A DNA stretch of 64,000 nt from Candidatus Zymogenaceae bacterium (lineage in GTDB: Bacteria > Desulfobacterota > Zymogenia > Zymogenales > Zymogenaceae), in NCBI GenBank assembly GCA_016931225.1, contig JAFGFE010000020.1:124001-188000 (forward strand). The letters run 5' to 3'. The notes beneath the pieces were generated by a model, which was given only the letters and a program-made list of their open reading frames with translations, ran no database searches and was not told the origin of the DNA. The stretch's first letter is position 1, and the number at the start of each line of letters is the position of its first letter. This document shows, piece after piece, positions 18,265 through 27,279 of the stretch. A program made the position numbers and the translations under genes.

Positions 18265-20331
18265 CTATTCATAGGAGCCCAAATATAGATCCCCGGATCC
18301 ATCCAGTCCAAACGTGTAGACATAGATATAATACTCGTCGCTCTGATATTCCCACTCGTTGTAGTGGTAATCATAGGAATAATAAGTGTAGGTCAGCTCA
18401 TCGATCAGTTCCAGAATTCCGTTTCCGTCTCGATCTTCGAAATATATATAGTGATCCGCATTATACGCCCAGTCGCTGGGGGCGCCCAGTTGGTCCTCCC
18501 CAAAGACGGTATACACGGTATTGACATACCCCCCTTTCAGGGCGAACAGGTAGTAGGCAACACCGCCGAAGCCCGAGGAGTAATTGCTGACATATGCCTC
18601 CAGCTCATCCACTCCATCATTGTTGACGTCGACTGTATTTATCTCGCAGTAGTCGCCTTCAATGACAAGGAGTTCTTTGTGCCATCCACCGTCACAGGTG
18701 ATGAGCCACACCTCGGAGACCTCACTGACGTTGGATTGGTTGTAATCCTCAAAGGACACGATCGCCTCTCGCCTGTTCGGGGCGGTGAACGAGCCCTCAA
18801 AGTAATAGACATTCATCAGGTCGTAACTCGCCCCCTCTTCATTCGCTGTGGAGGCGAACACCGATCTGATGATCGATTCGTCGAGATAATCATCACAGCC
18901 GGAGCCGAACAATCTTCCGCCGGACATCGGGGAACCTCCCCCGGGAGCACCGCCGCCGGTGACCTTCGGGATGATTGTATGCTTCATCACCCAGAAACCG
19001 ATGGAACCGAGGAGAAACACAAACACAGCCGCAAGCACGCCCACGAAAATGAAGAGTATTTTTCTTCTTTGATCCGTTTGTTCGACGGGGAAGGGCACAT
19101 GACCTGAAAGCGCCGCATCCGGTGCGATATCCCCTTCTTCGGCGGGGGTAAAGGCCTCCTTCCCGTCCGCCCCAGACGGGACGCCGGCCTCATCGGGAAC
19201 GGTTGCCTCCAGAGGAGCCTCCGGTTCCTCTTGTGTGGGCGCCGCCCCGGCCTCTCTCCCTTTTTTCTCCCTCTCACCCTCCGGTTCCACGGAAGCCGCC
19301 CCCAGCGTTCCCTCCAGCCCCGCCCGGATATCCCGGGCGAGATCGCTCGCCGTCGGGTAGCGCCCGGCCGGATCCTCGGCCATTGCCCGGGCGATGACGA
19401 GGTCCACCCAGGGCGGGAGGGATCGATTGATCTCCGTGGGCGGGATGGGCACCTCCTTGAACTTCTTGTACATCACCTCCTGGGTGGTAGCGCCGGGAAA
19501 CGGGGAGCTGCCCGTGATGAGGGTATAAAACGTGGCGGCCAGGGCGTAGATATCGCTTTTTTCGTCCACATCGCCCCCCTTGAACTGCTCCGGGCTCATG
19601 TACTCCACGGTCCCCATCGACATACCGGTGGAGGTCATTCGCTCCTCCCATACCGCCCGAGCGATGCCAAAGTCCGTAATGACCGCCCTGCCGGTGGTAT
19701 CCAGAATAATGTTCGCGGGCTTGATATCCCGATGAATCACGCCCCGCTCATGGGCATGGGCAAGCCCCCCGGCGATCTGGAGGACGATGGCCGAAGCGTC
19801 ATCAACGGAGAGCGGCCCCCGCTCCACGAGCTGGTCCAGGTCCTCGCCCTCCACATATTTCATGGAAAAATAGTAGGAGCCGTTATCCTCACCCACCTCG
19901 TAAATGGTAACGATGTTTGGGTGATCCAGGGTGGCGGCGTTCTTCGCCTCCCGCATGAAGCGCTGAACGAATCGATCCTTCCGGGAAAGGTTGGGGAGCA
20001 ACACCTTCAGCGCCACAATCCGATCCAGGGTGGCCTGCCTGGCCTTGTAGACGATCCCCATGCCCCCCTCGCCCAGCTCGCTGATCAACTCATAATTACC
20101 GATGGATCCGGATGCAACCGTTTCATCCCGGGATGTGCCGCCGCTTTTGGGCTTCAGGCTGACGGCCGTGTGTGAGGCTTCCGACAATTCCGCTCTGAAA
20201 ACCGGTCGCTCTCCCGAGGGAGACGGGGAACCATCCCCGGACCGTCTTTGTGTGACGAGAACAAACACGATGGCGGCGCCCAGAAGGATGATCAATAGTA
20301 GAAAAAAAACAAGAATCATTATCGACATCAT
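18265..20331 (-). CDS. Transmembrane Ser/Thr protein kinase with C-terminal calcium-loop-like domain
   Basis: 688 aa. The protein begins with a span (IMILVFFLLLIILLGAAIVFVLV), then a kinase domain (about res 75-345) with GEGGMGIVYKA, VALKVLL, HRDIKPANIIL, ITDFGIAR and MSPEQF, so it is catalytically complete. A Glu/Pro-rich linker and a second span (FIFVGVLAAVFVFLLGSIGFWVM) follow. The C-terminal domain of about 210 aa is acidic and aromatic and contains two DxNxDGxxE-type loops (VDVNNDGVDEL and EDRDGNGILEL) like EF-hand or VCBS/FG-GAP calcium sites; it should lie outside the cytoplasm as a sensor. GGAGAG is close to the two adjacent ATGs; the exact start is uncertain by a codon. Confidence 0.88.
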   Translation of the reverse strand: MMSIMILVFFLLLIILLGAAIVFVLVTQRRSGDGSPSPSGERPVFRAELSEASHTAVSLKPKSGGTSRDETVASGSIGNYELISELGEGGMGIVYKARQATLDRIVALKVLLPNLSRKDRFVQRFMREAKNAATLDHPNIVTIYEVGEDNGSYYFSMKYVEGEDLDQLVERGPLSVDDASAIVLQIAGGLAHAHERGVIHRDIKPANIILDTTGRAVITDFGIARAVWEERMTSTGMSMGTVEYMSPEQFKGGDVDEKSDIYALAATFYTLITGSSPFPGATTQEVMYKKFKEVPIPPTEINRSLPPWVDLVIARAMAEDPAGRYPTASDLARDIRAGLEGTLGAASVEPEGEREKKGREAGAAPTQEEPEAPLEATVPDEAGVPSGADGKEAFTPAEEGDIAPDAALSGHVPFPVEQTDQRRKILFIFVGVLAAVFVFLLGSIGFWVMKHTIIPKVTGGGAPGGGSPMSGGRLFGSGCDDYLDESIIRSVFASTANEEGASYDLMNVYYFEGSFTAPNRREAIVSFEDYNQSNVSEVSEVWLITCDGGWHKELLVIEGDYCEINTVDVNNDGVDELEAYVSNYSSGFGGVAYYLFALKGGYVNTVYTVFGEDQLGAPSDWAYNADHYIYFEDRDGNGILELIDELTYTYYSYDYHYNEWEYQSDEYYIYVYTFGLDGSGDLYLGSYE

Positions 20332-20420
20332 ACTCTCTCCACACTTCACGATGAAGTATCTGTATGCATCACTTGGTAAAAACTCTCGTCCTCACCTCTT
20401 TTCCCCTCGACGTTCCCCGA

Positions 20421-21614
20421 TTATGGAACAATGGTCACCTTTGTTCCGATATCCACCGCCCGCCTGACCTTGTCGATATTTATGGGATTGAGCCGAATAC
20501 AGCCGTGGGTGGCGGGAGCGCCGATCAGGTATTCCTCGTTGGTGCCGTGGATGCCGATGCCGGTCCAGGGGGGGGTCACAAGCCGGATGAACCAGGGACC
20601 GTAGGCCAGTTCGTCTTCATACCGCCAGCCCGACGCATCATGAATATTCTCGACGGTGAATTCCCCCTCCGGTGTGCGGCAGTCCCCCACCCGTTCCTTA
20701 TCCTGGAGGTCCGGATTCGACCCGATGGAGACTGGAAACTCACAGACCGTCTCATTTGCGCTGTTTCTGACCTCCAGGATGTATTTACTCTTATCAATAA
20801 CGATCGAATACTCCTCCCCCTCGGTCGGCTCCCACGACGGCAACTTCTTCCAGTCCTCCCCCGCGTAATCCGGGGCCAGCACCACGAAATAATCCGAAAG
20901 CCCCGCCACCATCCGCACGGAACCCATCCCCACGATCGTCACAAGCTCACCGGCCCGCCCGCCGCCGCCCATCGGATAATAGACGATCGTCGTCTCTTCC
21001 ATCCCCTTATTGACGGAAACCGGCGTATAGACGCCCTCCCCGTCATCCGCAGCGGCCAGGACCGATGAAAGCACCACCGCAGGTGATACCTCGTTTTCCG
21101 CGCCGGTGGCGTCCAGGATATAGACCACGGGCTCCCGGGGCGTCGTCGAGATCAGGCGGGCCACGGCGTCTGCCCCCAGAATAACCTTCAAAAGCCCGGG
21201 GGTCAGGGTATCGTCCTCTATAAGCGTGCCCGTTCCCACGGCCCGGCGAAGGCTTTCCGCAGCGGCCTCGTCGCCGGGGTAATAGTGGATAAACGTCTCG
21301 AATCGATAGATCGGTAGAAAAAGCTCGCTCTTGACGGCGAATCCCGCGTCGGTCACGGCCCGTCTTCCCGCGGCCAATAGGTCTATCCCCAGCTTTTCCG
21401 TATACGCGCCGCAGGCGTTCTTAATGACCACATCGCCCCCCGGTCCGACCGCCGGCTCAAGGAGGGTTGAATCGCTCCCGCTCCCCGCCCGGGGCGGCTG
21501 CTGGCCCTGGGCCATCACCGTTCCCGACACGATACACAGCACCGCAAGACAAACGAAAAAGAGAGTCGCTCTCTTAATAAGTAACGATACGTTCCGTACC
21601 GATATATCCCTCAT
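20421..21614 (-). CDS. L,D-transpeptidase (YkuD) with LytR_C-like N-terminal domains
   Basis: 397 aa. Signal peptide ATLFFVCLAVLCIVSGTVMAQG. Two segments, about res 55-130 (VVIKNACGAYTEKLGIDLL to RFETFIHYYPG) and about 170-255 (TTIVYYPMGGGG to YFVVLAP), look like LytR_C/GerMN-type modules. A YkuD domain fills the last 140 aa, with GIGIHGTNEEY and the catalytic THGCIRL near the C-terminus. YkuD enzymes form 3-3 cross-links in peptidoglycan or attach proteins to it. GGGAGA lies seven bases before the chosen ATG. It lies between two transmembrane kinases, suggesting that cross-linking is controlled by or reported to them. Confidence 0.85.
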   Translation of the reverse strand: MRDISVRNVSLLIKRATLFFVCLAVLCIVSGTVMAQGQQPPRAGSGSDSTLLEPAVGPGGDVVIKNACGAYTEKLGIDLLAAGRRAVTDAGFAVKSELFLPIYRFETFIHYYPGDEAAAESLRRAVGTGTLIEDDTLTPGLLKVILGADAVARLISTTPREPVVYILDATGAENEVSPAVVLSSVLAAADDGEGVYTPVSVNKGMEETTIVYYPMGGGGRAGELVTIVGMGSVRMVAGLSDYFVVLAPDYAGEDWKKLPSWEPTEGEEYSIVIDKSKYILEVRNSANETVCEFPVSIGSNPDLQDKERVGDCRTPEGEFTVENIHDASGWRYEDELAYGPWFIRLVTPPWTGIGIHGTNEEYLIGAPATHGCIRLNPINIDKVRRAVDIGTKVTIVP

Positions 21615-21673
21615 GTGTTGTTCTCCCTGAATAGTGTTAATCGCCGCCGCGGTGCCGCGTTTCCCCGACACCA

Positions 21674-23227
21674 TCAGTAGATTCCGACGTAATCATCGAT
21701 CACCCATCCGATCAGACCCGACGGTGTCTCCACCTGGTACCAGTAATCGTCGATAAACAGTTTCACGTCGGCCTTGGGGACATACCCATAATACCCCGTG
21801 CCGTCCACGTCGAACCGAATTCGATAGTTCCGGCCGTCCTCCCCGACGACCGTCACGGCATACCCCCCGCTCAACGTCATGCCGCCGCCGTGCTCCAGGG
21901 ATATCGTGGTGTCCGACCAGAGTTTTCCCTCCGATGTATTCCCGGCGAGACTCTCATCCAGAACGGTCACGGAATCCCCCGAATCAAGCTGGGTGATTTT
22001 ATCGTAGCCAACCCCCGGGCCGGACCTGATGTTCACGTTATCCCCGGTGATAACGCCGTAGCGCACCGACGGCTCGGGAGTCGGCGCCGGGGCGGGGGCG
22101 GGAGCCGGTGCCGATGGGGTGTGCGCCGGTGACGGAGACTCCATCGTCGGTGGTGCCATCGCCGGCGCCGTCGTCCCCCCTTCCGGGATCATCCCGGGGG
22201 TGGGTTGCGTTCTCCCCGTAAGCGCCTTGACGGCGAACAGAGCCGTGACGGCCAGACCCAGAGCGATGCACGCCGCCAGGACACCGACGATCACTTTTTT
22301 GAAAACCCTCAGAGATTTATTCACATCCTGAGCGGGTGCGGCCGGAGGGAGTTCGCCCGCCCCGTCATCCGCATGCGGCACCGCTTCCGCCACGAGCGCA
22401 CCCACAGCCTGCGGGGACGTCACCTCCCGATGCTCGAGGGCTTCGATAAACTCCCGGGCCGATTGTATCCTCTCCGTCCGATCCTCCCGCATTGCGGCGC
22501 CCACGACATGGTCCGTCCATTCGGGGAGTGCAGTGTTCACTTGTGTCGGCGGTACGAGCGCACCCTCAAATTTCTGATACATCACCTCCTGGGTGGTCTT
22601 TCCCGGAAACGGGGAACTGCCGGTGAGCACATGATACAGGGTTGCTCCCAGGGCGTATACATCGCTCTCCGGTCCCGGCTCCTCTCCGCGAAACTGCTCC
22701 GGGCTCATATACTCCACCGTCCCCATTGATATGCCGGCGTCCGTCAGGCGCTCCTCCCACGCGGCCCTGGCGATGCCGAAATCGGTGATCACCGCCCGTC
22801 CGGTCTCGTCCACTATGATATTCGCGGGCTTGATATCCCGGTGGATGACGCCTTTTTCATGGGCGTGGGCCAGCCCCTGTGCCACCTGCCGGATGATGTC
22901 TACGGCCTGTTCTATCGGTATCGGTCCCCGGGAGAGCTCATCCTCCAGGTCTCCCCCCTCCATGTATTTCATGGAAAAAAAGTAGGTCCCCTCATCCTCC
23001 CCTACCTCGTAGATCGTCACGATATTCGGGTGATCCAGGGTCGCGGCGTTTTTTGCCTCCCTCAAAAACCGCTCCACAAAGCGTTCGCGGGCGGACAGAT
23101 GGGGAAGAAGCACCTTGAGGGCGACGATCCTGTCCAGACCCGCCTGTTTAGCCCGATAGACGATCCCCATTCCCCCCTCGCCGATTTCCTCGACGAGATG
23201 ATAATTGCCGATTACTGTCTTTCCCAC
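21674..23227 (-). CDS. Transmembrane Ser/Thr protein kinase with C-terminal SH3b domains
   Basis: 517 aa. Kinase domain about res 8-265: GEGGMGIVYRA, IVALKVLL, HRDIKPANIIVD, ITDFGIARA, MSPEQF. A span follows (VIVGVLAACIALGLAVTALFAV, about 308-330), then a Pro/Ala repeat linker. The exported tail has a bacterial SH3 module (VITGDNVNIRSGPGVGYDKITQLDSGDSV) and a terminal SH3-like piece (WYQVETPSGLIGWVIDDYVGIY). SH3b domains bind cell-wall peptides, so wall sensing is likely. The start is a GTG with a strong GGAGGAGG upstream. The kinase half closely resembles that of 18265-20331, with identical runs such as REAKNAATLDHPNIVTIYEV. Confidence 0.92.
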   Translation of the reverse strand: MGKTVIGNYHLVEEIGEGGMGIVYRAKQAGLDRIVALKVLLPHLSARERFVERFLREAKNAATLDHPNIVTIYEVGEDEGTYFFSMKYMEGGDLEDELSRGPIPIEQAVDIIRQVAQGLAHAHEKGVIHRDIKPANIIVDETGRAVITDFGIARAAWEERLTDAGISMGTVEYMSPEQFRGEEPGPESDVYALGATLYHVLTGSSPFPGKTTQEVMYQKFEGALVPPTQVNTALPEWTDHVVGAAMREDRTERIQSAREFIEALEHREVTSPQAVGALVAEAVPHADDGAGELPPAAPAQDVNKSLRVFKKVIVGVLAACIALGLAVTALFAVKALTGRTQPTPGMIPEGGTTAPAMAPPTMESPSPAHTPSAPAPAPAPAPTPEPSVRYGVITGDNVNIRSGPGVGYDKITQLDSGDSVTVLDESLAGNTSEGKLWSDTTISLEHGGGMTLSGGYAVTVVGEDGRNYRIRFDVDGTGYYGYVPKADVKLFIDDYWYQVETPSGLIGWVIDDYVGIY

Positions 23228-23325
23228 AACACACCTCCTCCCGATGAAACCTTCCGTACAGCCGCATCGCCGATGCTTTCACCATACTCCGGTTTTAAAA
23301 CACGGGATCGTCTCCGTCCGTGTTT

Positions 23326-24492
23326 TTACCTTCTCTTTCTCACAGTCCTGGTGATGAGCACGAGGAGAATCACCACAATCAGCACAGCCCCCACCGCCAG
23401 GAGCGCGATGAACGCATTTTTCCATCCCTCCTCGATCCGTTTTTTCTCCTGGTACTCCATAATCAGGCCCGTGGCCGGCGGGGGATTGGTGGATGCGAGG
23501 AAATCTCTGGATCCGCTGATCTCCTCCCCCCGATACGTTAGGGAAACCGCCAGTGTATGGATAAGGACCACCCGATCCGGCCGCTCCGGGAATGGAGAGG
23601 TAAAAGAGAGGCGGAAGAGCGAATGGAGTTGTTCGGATATCAGCTCGTATACGTCATTCAGATCTCCCGGCGTGGGGGCGTAAAAGAACCGTCCGCCGGT
23701 CTCCGAGGCGATGCCGTCCAGGACCGTCGTGTTGATCTGGTTGCCCAGCCCCACGGTAATGACCATCGCTCGGGCTTCGTTGGCGGCCGTCACGGCGTCC
23801 ATCTCCGTGGCGGTGCTGTTCGCCTTATCGTTTCTGCCGTCGGTCAGGACCACCACGACCCGGCGCCCTTCCGTAACGTCTAAAAGAAGCTTCGAGGAGT
23901 CGATAACGGCCTGGTAGAGGGCCGTATCCCCCTTGTATTCCAGACTCCGGATGACATCGATGACTTCGTCGTGATCATCGGTCAGCGGCACATTCACATA
24001 GACGTTGTGATCGAAGGTCACCAATCCCACCGTATCCTGCGGCTCAAGAAGCTCTACAAAGACTTCCGCCGCCTCCTTCGCCCTGGCCAGCGGGGTGCCC
24101 GCCATGCTGCCGGAGATATCGATGGCAAGCACAACCGTCAGCGGGTCCCGCACCGGATCGGTGGGCACAAGCTCCAGGTTTTCCGCGGGAGTGTCCTCTT
24201 CGAGAACCGTAAGGTCTTCAATGTTCAAAATGTCGACGGGACGCCCCTCCTGATCGGTGATGGAAAGGTAGAGCGAGATGGTGGGATATTCGGAAAGATC
24301 GAAGTCGGAAAAGGTGATGACGCCGGCATCTTTTCCGAACAGCCAGGACATATCGTCGGTCGTGGTGGTTGTCTCATCACCCGTCGGTGGCGTCTCTTCC
24401 GGGGTATCCTGGGCCTGAACCCAGGCACCGACCGTAAAAACCACCACACAGACGATACCTATGCCGATACGATGTATTTTTTTTAAAATCAT
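23326..24492 (-). CDS. Exported VWA-domain protein with C-terminal membrane anchor
   Basis: 388 aa. Signal peptide IGIGIVCVVVFTVGAWVQAQ, a Thr-rich linker, a beta-rich region (YPTISLYLSITDQEGRPVD), then a von Willebrand A domain at about res 120-300 with an intact MIDAS: DISGS, the Thr in KGDTAL, and LTDGRND. A C-terminal span (AFIALLAVGAVLIVVILLVLI, about 360-381) ends in RTVRKRR, so the VWA domain lies outside the membrane. VWA domains bind protein partners through a metal ion. It is placed between two kinase genes, so it may act as an envelope adaptor. GAGGAATCC precedes the ATG. Confidence 0.87.
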   Translation of the reverse strand: MILKKIHRIGIGIVCVVVFTVGAWVQAQDTPEETPPTGDETTTTTDDMSWLFGKDAGVITFSDFDLSEYPTISLYLSITDQEGRPVDILNIEDLTVLEEDTPAENLELVPTDPVRDPLTVVLAIDISGSMAGTPLARAKEAAEVFVELLEPQDTVGLVTFDHNVYVNVPLTDDHDEVIDVIRSLEYKGDTALYQAVIDSSKLLLDVTEGRRVVVVLTDGRNDKANSTATEMDAVTAANEARAMVITVGLGNQINTTVLDGIASETGGRFFYAPTPGDLNDVYELISEQLHSLFRLSFTSPFPERPDRVVLIHTLAVSLTYRGEEISGSRDFLASTNPPPATGLIMEYQEKKRIEEGWKNAFIALLAVGAVLIVVILLVLITRTVRKRR

Positions 24493-24584
24493 GGATTCCT
24501 CACACTCATTGATACTATACGATATAATTCCACGCCCGCGCCCCTCATCCGATCGTTCGGATCTGGGCGCGGCGTTTTTTTATC

Positions 24585-27266
24585 CTACCAGATCGCGTAA
24601 AGATACCCGTCGTCACTGCCGAAAAAGATCACCGGCTTCGATACCGTCACGACCTCTCCCCCGGCGGACACGCCGTCTTCCCCCCCCTCCTCCGGGGATA
24701 CGGTATCGGCGGGTGCTTCGGCCTCATCGATGTCCTCATCCGGGGCATTCCCCGATTCCACCGTGATATCCAGTCTGACGACGACGGGGGATGAATCCAC
24801 CTCCCCCCCGGTATCGAAGCGAAACAACAGCCCGCCCGTGGCGGCGTCGAGGGCGTAGAGGGAATGATCCCGGCTTCCCACGTAGACGACCCCCTCAACC
24901 GGCGCCTTTCCGTCGTAGGTATCATCCATGCCGGTCCACTCGATGTGCCCCAGGGGGGCGACCTCGCCCGCGGAAAACAACATCGCCTCCCCCGCCGGCG
25001 AATTCGGGGAGTCGGATTCTTCGCCTATTTCCACCCCGTCGGTCAGCACAAACGGGGTCGACCCCACCGCTGCGCCGGTCTTCACCCTCCAGTAGGCCGC
25101 CCCGGTTCGCGCATCGAGGGAGTATATATATCCATCGGCGCTGCCGACGTAGAGTGTTTCGCCGCTGATAGCGGGCGGGGAGAAAATCGATCCATTTGTC
25201 TTCCTGCGCCAGACCAGGGCGCCGGTTTCGGCGTCCAGGGCGTAGAGCATACCGCCGGCATCGCCCAGAAACACCCATCCCCCGTACGTGCTGGGGGCGG
25301 CGTACAGGGCGCTTCCCGCCTCGAACCGCCAGATATTCGTGCCGTAGGTGGCGTCCACCGCATAGAGGAAATGATCCAGGCTCACGACAAACAATGTGTC
25401 CCCCCAAATCGCCGCCTGTGCATAGATATCCCCACCCACATCGGAAATCCACAACTCCTCTCCGGTCAGGGCGTCCACAGCAGAGATCACCCCCTCGTCT
25501 CCGCCGATAATCACGGTGTCGTCCGCGGCCGCAGGCGCCGAGAAAATCCCGCCCGGGGTCCTGTATCTCCATATTCTATCTCCGCCGATCGCGCTCCAGG
25601 AAAAAAGGAGGCCGTTGTATTCACCGGCGAGGACCATGTCTTTATAATACAGGGGAGAGGAGAGGATCTCCCCTCCGGAATCGGCACGCCACAGAACTTC
25701 GCCCGTCAGGACGTCCAGGGCATAGAGCCGGCCGTCGCCGGAGCCGATGAACACCACGGGCGACGCACCCCCGTCACCAACCGCCGGGGAGGTCCTCAGG
25801 GGGGCCGCCATGTTTCTTGCCCACAGTACCCCGTGGTCCCCCCTCTCCTCCCCATCGAAGGAAAAAACACTCACCGGCCCGATATCGGCCTTCAACGGCA
25901 CATCCTCCACCTTCGGAGAGACCGGTGTCTCCGCACCCGGATCCGCCACATCTTCGGTCACCCCCCCGTCTTCCGGCGGAGATACGACACCACCGCCGCC
26001 GCTCCCTCCGCCCCCCCCACCACCGGTGCGGGAGAACCCTCCCAGGTCGATATGCCGGGCGATACGCTCGATATCGAAGTATCCCGGGAGCACCAGGGTC
26101 TGAGTGGCAAGGAGCACCGTCGCCACTATCCCCGTAATGATAAGGACGAGCAGAACCGCCACCATGAGCGCCCGCCCCAGCCCCATGCCGCCGTACATGG
26201 TTACAGCGGGCGGGGACGGTATCGTCTCGACCCGGGCCGGGAGGACATCCACGGAGGGAACCCGGGGCGTCCGTGAAAAGAGACGCCTGAAAAAACCCCC
26301 GTCTCCCACCTGATCACTCGACAGCGCCCGCCTCCCCACCGCCTTATACATCGCCTTGTGGAGCTCTTCGGCGCTCTGGTACCGGTCGGTGCGGTTTTTC
26401 GCCATGCCCTTTTTGACCACCAACTCCGCCCGCCTGTCTATATCGGGGCGCAGCCTTTCTATCGGCTCCGCCTCACCGTCCAGTATGGCCGCAATGGTGG
26501 AGACCGCCCCCTGGGATTCTCCACCCTCCTCCCTCCGAAAGGGTGAGATGCCGGTGAGCATTTGATACATCACCACCCCCAGAGAGTAGATATCGGTGCG
26601 CCCGTCCAGTTCCCTGCCCCTCACCTGTTCAAGGCTCATGTATTCGGGAGTGCCCATGGTGGTGCCGGGGGTGGTCTGCCCCTTGACGCCCATCGCCTTG
26701 GCGATTCCGAAATCGGTGATGACGACCGAGCCGTTCATGTCGGTATCGGTGAACATGATGTTGCCCGGCTTGATGTCTCGATGAATGATGCCCTGTCCAT
26801 GGGCGTAGTCAAGGGCGTCGGCCACCTGGGCCGCAATGCGGAAGGATTCAACCACCGACAGCGTTCGTCGCTTCCTGATGAGGTCGGACAGATCCCCGCC
26901 GGGGAGATAGTCCATGACGATGTAGCAGGTATCCCGGACCATGCCGGTATCCCGCACCTGGACGATATTCGGGTGGTCAAGCGAGCCGGCCAGCCTCGCC
27001 TCGTTTTCAAAGCGGGTCAGGAATTTTTCATCCCGGGCCAGGGTGGGGTGAAGTATCTTGATAGCCACCGCCTCATCTGTTGCGAGGTCTACGCCCAGAT
27101 AGACCGAACCCATCCCCCCTTCCCCCAGACGCTCATCGACCCGAAAACGATCGACGATCAGGGTTCCGATAAAAAGGTCACCCCCGTGACCAAGGCGCTC
27201 GCCGCATTCGAGGCAAAAGCGTGCCGATTCAGGATTATCATACCCACAGCGGGAGCAGAGTGCCAT
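24585..27266 (-). CDS. Zinc-ribbon Ser/Thr protein kinase with PQQ-type beta-propeller sensor
   Basis: 893 aa. It starts with a zinc ribbon (CSRCGYDNPESARFCLECG, res 4-22), then a complete kinase domain (about 35-300: GEGGMGSVYLG, VAIKILHP, HRDIKPGNIMF, ITDFGIAKA). A span (ALMVAVLLVLIITGIVATVLLA) and a glycine-rich linker lead to an exported domain of about 400 aa made of repeated blades with the PQQ/BamB pattern GxLYALDAxTGxxxW: LYALDVLTGEVLW, ISAVDALTGEELW, LYALDAETGALVW, IYSLDARTGAAYW, LYALDAATGGLLF and the closing GSDDGYLYAIW. Seven or eight blades seem likely. The FHA gene ends 13 bp upstream and is almost certainly coupled to it. Confidence 0.92.
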   Translation of the reverse strand: MALCSRCGYDNPESARFCLECGERLGHGGDLFIGTLIVDRFRVDERLGEGGMGSVYLGVDLATDEAVAIKILHPTLARDEKFLTRFENEARLAGSLDHPNIVQVRDTGMVRDTCYIVMDYLPGGDLSDLIRKRRTLSVVESFRIAAQVADALDYAHGQGIIHRDIKPGNIMFTDTDMNGSVVITDFGIAKAMGVKGQTTPGTTMGTPEYMSLEQVRGRELDGRTDIYSLGVVMYQMLTGISPFRREEGGESQGAVSTIAAILDGEAEPIERLRPDIDRRAELVVKKGMAKNRTDRYQSAEELHKAMYKAVGRRALSSDQVGDGGFFRRLFSRTPRVPSVDVLPARVETIPSPPAVTMYGGMGLGRALMVAVLLVLIITGIVATVLLATQTLVLPGYFDIERIARHIDLGGFSRTGGGGGGGSGGGGVVSPPEDGGVTEDVADPGAETPVSPKVEDVPLKADIGPVSVFSFDGEERGDHGVLWARNMAAPLRTSPAVGDGGASPVVFIGSGDGRLYALDVLTGEVLWRADSGGEILSSPLYYKDMVLAGEYNGLLFSWSAIGGDRIWRYRTPGGIFSAPAAADDTVIIGGDEGVISAVDALTGEELWISDVGGDIYAQAAIWGDTLFVVSLDHFLYAVDATYGTNIWRFEAGSALYAAPSTYGGWVFLGDAGGMLYALDAETGALVWRRKTNGSIFSPPAISGETLYVGSADGYIYSLDARTGAAYWRVKTGAAVGSTPFVLTDGVEIGEESDSPNSPAGEAMLFSAGEVAPLGHIEWTGMDDTYDGKAPVEGVVYVGSRDHSLYALDAATGGLLFRFDTGGEVDSSPVVVRLDITVESGNAPDEDIDEAEAPADTVSPEEGGEDGVSAGGEVVTVSKPVIFFGSDDGYLYAIW

Positions 27267-27279
27267 GAATTTTCCCCGT

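Noticed and set aside
24540-24582. Hairpin with ATCCGA-TCGT-TCGGAT core and T7 tract
   Set aside because: The T tract is on the plus strand, where no gene ends; on the minus strand, where the kinase gene ends, no T run follows. It may be an RNA structure, but I cannot call it a terminator.
24864-26276. Open frame of about 470 codons on the plus strand
   Set aside because: Antisense to the PQQ-type propeller of the zinc-ribbon kinase; composition is typical of a shadow frame (many Arg, His, Gly, Pro), with no start site or known domain.
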